Position numbers and translations under genes: made by a program | In this document: piece after piece, positions 7,938-14,900 of the stretch | How positions within the stretch are numbered: the first letter of the stretch is position 1 | Layout: every line of letters begins with the position of its first letter | NCBI GenBank assembly: GCA_937948705.1 | Contig: CALECF010000001.1 | Coordinates: 1-47,696, forward strand | Source of the DNA: an uncultured Anaerosolibacter sp. | GTDB lineage: Bacteria; Bacillota_A; Clostridia; Peptostreptococcales; Thermotaleaceae | Reading direction: 5' to 3' | DNA: 47,696 nt | Notes under the pieces: generated by a model | Seen by the model: only the letters and a program-made list of their open reading frames with translations | Told to the model about the DNA's origin: nothing | The model's database searches: none

Positions 7938-9074
7938 ATGAAGATTGGTATACCAAGAGAAATGGCGAACAGTGAATATAGAGTAGGGATGACTCACCTT
8001 GGTGTGAGACAATTGGTTGATGCGGGACATGAGGTATTTGTTTGCGCAGGTGCTGGCGGCTATAGTGGTATAGATGATCAGTTATATAAAGATGCTGGGG
8101 CAACAATCCTTGAAGATTCGGCCCAAGTCTATTTAAATAGTGATTTGATTGTTAAAGTAAAGCCGCCTATCGTAGACGAATTTAACTGGATTCGAGAGAA
8201 ACAAATCATATTTTCATATATTTTACCGGAAAGACATAGAGAGCTATGTTATCATTTTATACAGAAAGAAATCACTGCCTTTGGTTACGAATCCGTGGTG
8301 GATCAGCGAGGTGGGAAACCTCTTTTAGCGCCGATGAGTGAAATAGCTGGTAAGATGGCGATGCTGATTGGCAGTAATTTTTTACAAACAGTCCATGGTG
8401 GAAAAGGGTTAATGCTAGGATGCATGTCAGGCATTGCACCGGTGAACGTAGTGATTCTTGGTGCTGGTTCTGCTGCTCAAGGGGCAGCCTTTGTAGCAAC
8501 TGGATTGGGATGTAATGTGACTATTTTGAATCGAGGTATCGAGCGACTTAAAGAACTCGAACAAAAACTAGGCCGTAGAGCCATTTGCTTAACTCTGTTA
8601 CAAGAAAATATGCTGAGATCCTTACGAACAGCGGACTTGTTGATCAATACTATTGATCAGCTGGGCGAAAAAGATACCCATTTAATCTCGAGGGAAATGT
8701 TAAGGGATATGAGGAAGGGGAGTGTGGTTGTCGATGTTGCCTGCGATAGAAACGGAACGATAGAAACCTCCAGACCTACTACTCATAAAGACCCAACCTA
8801 TGTGATAGAGGATATTATCCATTGTGCAATTCCGAATTTACCAGGGGTTGTACCGCAGACATCCACTATTGCGTTGACGGAAGCTACCCAGCCATATATT
8901 TTAAAACTAGCAAATCAAGGCTATAAAAAGAGTGTCCTAAATGATATAGGATTAAGAAAAGGTCTTTGTTTTTATGAGGGATGGCTATTACACCAAAAGG
9001 CAGCAGAAAATTTTGGATTAGATTATAATTCATATGAAAACTGCTTTGCACCAAAGAGAGAGTCTCAAAAATAA
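7938..9074 (+). CDS. Alanine dehydrogenase homologue lacking catalytic His96
   Basis: A 378-residue member of the alanine dehydrogenase/pyridine nucleotide transhydrogenase family; true enzymes interconvert alanine and pyruvate with NAD. Residues align without shifts to Bacillus Ald: Arg15, Lys75 and Asp270 are kept, but His96 of the YLHLA motif is Leu (Y94-I-L-P-E98), with a His at position 100. The nucleotide loop reads GAGSAAQG (175-182) instead of the usual GGGVVG, and the NMPGAVPRTST motif has Gln for Arg. These changes suggest a different substrate or reaction. AAGGAGG lies 8 bases upstream. It follows the MocR gene, which may regulate it. Calling it ald would be risky. Confidence 0.85.
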   Translation: MKIGIPREMANSEYRVGMTHLGVRQLVDAGHEVFVCAGAGGYSGIDDQLYKDAGATILEDSAQVYLNSDLIVKVKPPIVDEFNWIREKQIIFSYILPERHRELCYHFIQKEITAFGYESVVDQRGGKPLLAPMSEIAGKMAMLIGSNFLQTVHGGKGLMLGCMSGIAPVNVVILGAGSAAQGAAFVATGLGCNVTILNRGIERLKELEQKLGRRAICLTLLQENMLRSLRTADLLINTIDQLGEKDTHLISREMLRDMRKGSVVVDVACDRNGTIETSRPTTHKDPTYVIEDIIHCAIPNLPGVVPQTSTIALTEATQPYILKLANQGYKKSVLNDIGLRKGLCFYEGWLLHQKAAENFGLDYNSYENCFAPKRESQK

Positions 9075-9126
9075 GCAGCGTCAATAATTCAGCTAGAATA
9101 TGGTATGCCGGTGAATGTTGGAAAGA

Positions 9127-9158
9127 AAGCTAATGTGTGGTTAAGCATTAGCTTTTTT
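9127..9158. terminator. Convergent terminator between ald-like gene and bactofilin gene
   Basis: A 9-bp stem AAGCTAATG/CATTAGCTT (9127-9135 with 9146-9154) with a 10-base loop and a T-tract on the plus strand. The minus-strand bactofilin stop codon (9141-9143) lies in the loop. The opposite strand has a weaker T-run. Confidence 0.75.
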
Positions 9159-9548
9159 AATGTCCAGTTTCTTAATTTTTTCATCTTGCTGAGAGGAGAC
9201 TTTCATGGAGCATTTTCCTTCAAATATCGCCTTTTCTTCCACGACAAAGCTTTTTACATGAATGTCACCATAAAGTTTACCAGTACAAGTAATCTTTAAC
9301 TGTCCAAGGGCTGTTACGTTGCCATCAATCGTACCTGCGTTAAAAATATCATTGGCTGTAATATTGCCAGAAACTTTACCCTGCTCTCCGATAAAAACAT
9401 TGCCCTTCGCGAGGATATCGCCTTGAAAGAGCCCGTCTATACGTATGGTTCCATCAGCCGTGAGTTTACCTTCAAAATTTGAATTGACTCCAATTAATGT
9501 ATCAAATCTTTCATTCTGTGAAACTAAAGAATCATTTTTTTTGAACAT
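9141..9548 (-). CDS. Bactofilin (polymer-forming cytoskeletal protein)
   Basis: A 135-residue bactofilin. These small proteins self-assemble without nucleotide into beta-helical filaments that localise cell-wall enzymes at the membrane. The repetitive pattern with short Gly-turned strands (FEGKLTADGTIRIDGLFQGD, then NVFIGEQGKVSGNITAN and GTIDGNVTALGQLKI) covers residues about 20-115 with short disordered ends. AAGGAG lies upstream of the ATG. It is 17 bases downstream of the M23 peptidase gene, an arrangement known for bactofilin/LytM pairs that shape cells, so the filament probably positions that enzyme. Confidence 0.92.
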   Translation of the reverse strand: MFKKNDSLVSQNERFDTLIGVNSNFEGKLTADGTIRIDGLFQGDILAKGNVFIGEQGKVSGNITANDIFNAGTIDGNVTALGQLKITCTGKLYGDIHVKSFVVEEKAIFEGKCSMKVSSQQDEKIKKLDIKKANA

Positions 9549-9565
9549 ATACCCAATCTCCTTTA

Positions 9566-10501
9566 TTATCGAATTAAAACATTTTCTGGATTAATTTGCT
9601 CACCCTTAGAGTGGATTTCGAAATGAACGTGAGGTCCGGTACTCTTACCCGTGCTACCCATCTTTGCAATCAGGTCACCCTTCTTAATTTTCTGACCTGC
9701 TTCTACTAAATTTTCGTTGTTATGGGCATACACACTACGGAATCCATTGCCGTGAGAGATGATAATAGTTTTTCCATAGCCTGCATTCCAACCAGAAAAA
9801 GTTACAATGCCAGTTCCTGCTGCATAAATAGGTGTACCCTTATCATTTGCAATATCGATACCTTGATGAAATTGTCGTCTGCCTGTGAATGGAGAAGTGC
9901 GATAACCAAATTTTGAAGTGACTTTGCCTTTTGCAGGGACTAAGTCAGGACGCGCATCCAATACCTTTAATTGATCACCTACATCGACAATCAAATCAGA
10001 TAAATTTTCTATTTTACTATCCATTTCTGAAGCTAAAACACCCAAATGAACATCTGATTCATCAAAGATTAATTCATCTGCATCGGTACTATTAGTACTT
10101 CGATCAAATGATCGAGAAGCAGGCTTCGATGCAGGTGTACTTAAGGGTGTTTTTAAACCTACCATCGAGCGAACTTTTTGTTCTAATTCACTCAGTGCAT
10201 TCAATTTTTCATTGATGGTACTTGTACGATTTTTAAGATCAAAAATTTCATGGGCTTGCTGATCACTGAGTTGTTGTAAATGAACGACATTGTTAAGGCT
10301 ATCATGAAGGGCATGGTTTATGTTTGCTAAGGAAATGACAAGTAGAACTAGTGAGATGCAAAGGGTGGTAGAAACTCCTAATATAGTATATAGTAACACT
10401 TTATTAAATTTAAACTGCCGTGTGCCCTTGCCAGAATGGGGAATAAGAATAAATGTAAAATACTCTTCGCTGAGTTGTTTTAATTTTCGTATGAAGTCCA
10501 T
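9566..10501 (-). CDS. Membrane-anchored M23 (LytM-type) metallopeptidase
   Basis: A 311-residue peptidoglycan endopeptidase. A short cytoplasmic N-terminus is followed by one transmembrane helix (about 34-59), a coiled-coil stretch (about 65-112), a low-complexity Ser/Thr/Pro linker (about 118-140) and a C-terminal M23 domain. Zinc ligands are all present: H212 and D216 in HQGIDIA, H293 in HVHFE, with the catalytic H291 and an upstream H260. An intact enzyme that cleaves peptide cross-links outside the membrane is expected. It is the first gene of the operon with bactofilin. The sequence before the ATG on the minus strand has a GGGGGT binding site. Confidence 0.93.
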   Translation of the reverse strand: MDFIRKLKQLSEEYFTFILIPHSGKGTRQFKFNKVLLYTILGVSTTLCISLVLLVISLANINHALHDSLNNVVHLQQLSDQQAHEIFDLKNRTSTINEKLNALSELEQKVRSMVGLKTPLSTPASKPASRSFDRSTNSTDADELIFDESDVHLGVLASEMDSKIENLSDLIVDVGDQLKVLDARPDLVPAKGKVTSKFGYRTSPFTGRRQFHQGIDIANDKGTPIYAAGTGIVTFSGWNAGYGKTIIISHGNGFRSVYAHNNENLVEAGQKIKKGDLIAKMGSTGKSTGPHVHFEIHSKGEQINPENVLIR

Positions 10502-10640
10502 GGATCAGATACCCCCAAAAGATAATCCTATAATTATTCTACATTTTTAACAAAAATCCTTTTATTTTGGAAAAGTTATTCATTTGAGGAAAATTGTTAC
10601 GAAAAATCGAGTTTGGCAGGAATATCAACTGAATATAAAG

Positions 10641-10664
10641 AATTATACTTTAAATTATACTTTA
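10641..10664. repeat. 12-bp perfect tandem repeat upstream of the M23/bactofilin operon
   Basis: AATTATACTTTA occurs twice in immediate succession. On the minus strand each copy carries a TATAAT -10-like hexamer, so it may represent a duplicated promoter element. An 11-base dyad TTAACAGTTAA adjoins it (10662-10672). Confidence 0.8.
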
Positions 10665-10740
10665 ACAGTTAAAATATAGAAAATGCTCTGTGTAAGCACT
10701 GTTATTATATTTATTATGAAGCGTAGAGTATTGAATCCTA

Positions 10741-10765
10741 AAAAAAAGTAAGCCGTGGCTTACTT
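10741..10765 (-). terminator. Intrinsic terminator (minus strand)
   Basis: A 9-bp stem AAGTAAGCC/GGCTTACTT (10746-10754 with 10757-10765), read on the minus strand with a terminal run of T. The stop codon at 10760-10762 lies in the ascending arm. Confidence 0.85.
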
Positions 10766-11284
10766 AGTGTTGAATAATGCTTTCTTTAAGATTTCAGGTA
10801 ATGTTAGATCATCTGCTTTCAATTCACCATCAACAAGGTTAAACTTAAAGAAATTGAGAATGATGACATTCCCACTGCATTGGACAGTTTCAAATGGAGA
10901 GGGAACCACAATGATATCTAGGGAGTCAATGTCATGAATAGGTTTCAAATCTTCGAAGGAATGAAGAATATCATTAATCCTAAGGGATTTAAATGCAGCA
11001 ATTTTTTCATTCAGAGTATCAATATACTCTAAGATCATAAGATTTCTGCTATAAAACCTGTTTTCTACTTTATTACCTGTAAAAGGCTCTTTGTTAGATA
11101 GTGCACTTAAACATCTTCGAACGGATTCCTGAGTGAACTCTTCATTGTATGTAGCCAGAAATGGTTCAAGGGTTGCGATATCCAAAATAAATTTTTCTGT
11201 TAGCTTTTCTCTTGATGCAATGGATGTCCAGAAAAAGTTAAGGGCTTCAAGAGCATTTAAGTTTAAGGTGCAGTGATGGATCAT
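10760..11284 (-). CDS. Conserved-looking protein of unknown function
   Basis: A 174-residue soluble protein that I do not recognise. It begins MIHHCTLNLNALEALNFF, is mostly helical to about residue 120, and ends with a mixed alpha/beta segment rich in hydrophobic strands (LDIIVVPSPF, NVIILNFFKF). No signal peptide or membrane segment is seen. The start is ATG 11284, because AGGAGGT lies just upstream; an earlier in-frame ATG at 11302 precedes that site. It is transcribed divergently from a MarR-family gene with a 142-base shared control region, so MarR regulation is plausible. It has its own terminator. Confidence 0.8.
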   Translation of the reverse strand: MIHHCTLNLNALEALNFFWTSIASREKLTEKFILDIATLEPFLATYNEEFTQESVRRCLSALSNKEPFTGNKVENRFYSRNLMILEYIDTLNEKIAAFKSLRINDILHSFEDLKPIHDIDSLDIIVVPSPFETVQCSGNVIILNFFKFNLVDGELKADDLTLPEILKKALFNTK

Positions 11285-11306
11285 ATATTTACCTCCTAGC
11301 AAAATA

Positions 11307-11334
11307 GTTATATAATATTAATTAAAAATGACAA
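11307..11334 (-). promoter_or_regulatory. Probable sigma-A promoter of the gene ending at 10760
   Basis: Read on the minus strand: -35 TTGTCA (11334-11329), a 16-base spacer and -10 TATAAC (11312-11307). It lies 23 bases before the start codon. Confidence 0.45.
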
Positions 11335-11426
11335 GCAAACAATCATGTCAATCCTTATTTAGTATACCACAACATGTTCGATTATACAGTTTAAGTTTTT
11401 TTGAAAATTAGTTTAGGGAGGTACCA

Positions 11427-11888
11427 ATGGGAACAGATAAATATCCAGAAAATATTGTAGAAATTGAGCGATTACTCAGGTGGGTATGTACATCCATAAA
11501 GAGAAAAGGCAGAGAAATACTTTCCAACTTCGAGATAACGCCACCACAGTTTGATGCTTTATTGCAATTAATAAAAAATGGTGACTTAACCATCAGTGAG
11601 CTAAGTAATAGGATGTTTTTAGCTTGCAGCACAATAACTGATTTAATAGATCGTATGGAGAAAAATGGTCTTGTAGAACGAGTTAGAGATACAAAGGACC
11701 GAAGAGTGGTTCGGATAAGAGTATTGGATAAAGGAAATAGTCTAATAGATGAAGTGTTAGATACAAGAAGAATGTATCTGAACACGGTACTCTCTGATGT
11801 AACACCCGATCGCGAAAGACACCTAATATTGGCACTAAAACTAATTCATGAAAGAACTGCAGCAGAGTGTGATTGGATTAAAGAATAA
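11427..11888 (+). CDS. MarR-family transcriptional regulator
   Basis: A 153-residue winged-helix protein. The recognition region (LTISELSNRMFLACSTITDLIDRMEKNGLVERVRDTKDRRVVRIRV, about residues 53-98) is typical of MarR dimers, including the wing arginines (DTKDRRVV). MarR proteins usually repress genes for stress, efflux or aromatic-compound responses until a small ligand binds. GGGAGGT lies 6 bases upstream of the ATG. The gene is divergent from an unknown gene and only 24 bases upstream of the giant signalling protein on the same strand, so it probably shares that transcript. The ligand is not apparent. Confidence 0.92.
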   Translation: MGTDKYPENIVEIERLLRWVCTSIKRKGREILSNFEITPPQFDALLQLIKNGDLTISELSNRMFLACSTITDLIDRMEKNGLVERVRDTKDRRVVRIRVLDKGNSLIDEVLDTRRMYLNTVLSDVTPDRERHLILALKLIHERTAAECDWIKE

Positions 11889-11912
11889 TCAGATTAGCGA
11901 GGGTGTGAAGCA

Positions 11913-14900
11913 ATGGAATTAATTAACGGAAGATATAAAATTCTAAATCATATAGATAAAGATTCGTATTCAGACTCTTATATTGCAGTAGATTTGTATA
12001 GTGATAATCATAAAGTTGTGATAAAACTTTTTAGTCCAGAATTTTCTAAAAGCAGCTTAATTCAACGTTATATTGATGAATTCATTGTATTCACCTCGTT
12101 CTCTCATGAACATATTCTTCACGATAAGTCATTTGGTATTGTGCAATCCATCGATAATCGAGCAATACGAATGCCACAATTTTTTTATACGAGGGAACAC
12201 ATCTCATATGCACCAATAAAATATACTGAGCTATCTTCAAATGAGGTAGCGGATGTTTTTATAAAGGTTTGTAGTGCTATTCATTACTTGCATTATAGAG
12301 GGATTTTCTACAAATATTTAAATTTCGACAACATCGTGATATACAAGGAAGAAAAACAAGTCAAGGTTAAGTTAAAGGACCTTGCATTTATGAAGCAGAT
12401 CGAATTTGAAAAAGGAAAAATATCGGAAGACAATCAACAGTTTATAGCACCAGAAATTCAACTTGGATTTGAAAGTGATTTTAGAGGCGATATTTATTCA
12501 CTAGGAATGGTTCTTTTTTATATGTATTATGGCATTTCTTTTAGAAATAGCGAATTTAAGAATTTATTCCAACAAACCATGATCCATAGAAATGAAGCTA
12601 TAGATAGAATCATTAATCAGATGGTTACCCATGACATGGATGAGAGAGTTAAGGATGTTGGACAAGTGTTTAACCAAGTAAAAGAAGTATTATTATATCA
12701 GGCTGGTACCATCTATACAAAAGAGAATTATGGAAAGTTAAACTTTAATACAAAATTAGTTAATCGAGAGAACGAGATAGAAGTCATACAGAAAGCCTTT
12801 GATGATTTGACAAAAGAGGCCGGAGCAAAGGTATTGTTGATCAAGGGCGAAGCTGGGATTGGAAAGAGTCGTCTCGTTAAGGAAAGCTTATTCCGTTTTC
12901 GTATGTCAAGTGTTCCTACCTTTTTTTCTGCATATGATGAACCTAACACAATTCAATATAAGGCTATCAAGGAAATTCTTAGACAAATACTTAAGAATAC
13001 AGATTATGATCTTATAAAAAAATATGGGTCCGAACTAGTGAAACTGGTGCCTACTATAGGAAATAAGTGGGAGATCATGCCTTCCCCAATACTTACAGAG
13101 GAAAAAGAAAGTCTTAGGTTATATGATCGAATATTACATTTTTTCTGTGATTTATTTGCACATCAGGCAGGTGTTCTGATTATTGAAAACATTCATTTTG
13201 CTGATAAAGGCACACTAGAATTTATTCGTTTTTTGATGAAAAGTGGAAGCAAACTCCCCATACTGTTAATATTAACCTATAGAACAGATAGACACGAAGA
13301 GATCTTGAAATACTTGAATGAAGAGAATAAACAAAACAATCTTCGGCAAATACAAATGAGCAAATTCAATTTAGAGGAAACTGCAACTTTAATACAAAGT
13401 GTATTAGGAATGTCTTGGAAGCCTTTGAAGCTTGCCGCAAGAATTATAAAACTTACGGATGGCAACCCAAGATATATAGAAGAAATTATAAAGAACTTAT
13501 ACATTGAAGGAACCCTTGGCATAAATGAGGATAATAAGTGGATGATCAAAGGGGACGGCATCGGAATTGAAAATGTCCAGCTACCTGCCAATATTGACGA
13601 GGCTCTGAATAATCAAATTAGTCATTTGGATAAGACTTCCTTAGATTTGTTAAAAGTAGTTTCAATATTTAATACGCCTATTTCTATTGATGTCATTAGT
13701 AGGCTGTGTGGATTAAATACGGATCTATTTGAGGGCTTGTTGCACCATTTAGGGGAGATGAAAATCTTAGATCAAAATTTAGAAGACTGGGGCTATACCT
13801 ATGATTATGACAATCATCAGCTAAAGCAGCACATTTATCAGAGAATGGATTGGGAAGAAAAGCAATTACTACATCAAAGAGCTGCGGAAATGTTAGAAAT
13901 AGCTTATATGAATGAAGGGAGAGAAAATAAAGATGAACTTGTTCATCATCTAACGAAATGCGGTAGCTTCCATAAAGCGATTGATTATTGTATGGAGTCG
14001 GCAAGAAAGATGTTTTCATTAAATCTTTACATGCAATCCTTAGAATTTATTCAAAAGGTGATGGAACTCTTTAGTAAATGCAAGGAAGACAGTAGGAAAA
14101 TTGAAGCTTTACTAATGATGGGTGAAATCTATTTTAATATTGGAGAGACCGATCAATCACTTACTTGCAATATTGATGCCATCAGAAGTGCAGAGCATTC
14201 CGAGTTGTACGTGCAGTCCATAGTGGGAAAGAATAGGTTATCCAGTATATATATTGGAAAGAAAGATCTAACTACCGCCAAAGCGATGATTCGTGAAACA
14301 TTAGACCTTGCAAGTAAGATTGATTTTGCTGAAGGGTATCTTGAGGCTGGCTACTTATTGAGCAGATTGTATATTGATCAAGAAGATATACCTAGCGCTG
14401 AGTCAGTTACAAATGAGTTTTTGAAGAAAAGCATATTCTATGGAAACCAACGCTACCTTGGATACTTTCTTAATCAAAAGGGAAGGATTTATAATTATTT
14501 AGGTCAATATGATGATGCGATGATGGCATTTATCAAAAGCATGGAGTATTTCGAAAGATCAAAGAACGAAGCAGATATGATTAAACCGATCAATAATATA
14601 GGTGTATTGCTCATAGAATCAGTTCAAAGTACAACATTGGGAAGAAAATACTATGAAAGAGCGCTGAAATTAGCAGAAAAACAAAATTTGATAGTTGGTA
14701 CGTCTACATACTATCTAAATATTGGTGAAACCTATCTATTGGAAGATATGTATCAAAAGGCTATAGAATATTTAAATAAGGCCATTATAATCGACGAAAT
14801 GACAGGGGAACGATCGAATTTAGCATGGGCGTATGTATATCTATGTAAAATCTACATGAGTCTCAATGAATATATAAAAGCCTATAATTATCTTAAAAAG

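Noticed and set aside
9105..9299. 64-residue open frame on the plus strand
   Set aside because: It is antisense to the bactofilin gene and has no ribosome binding site.
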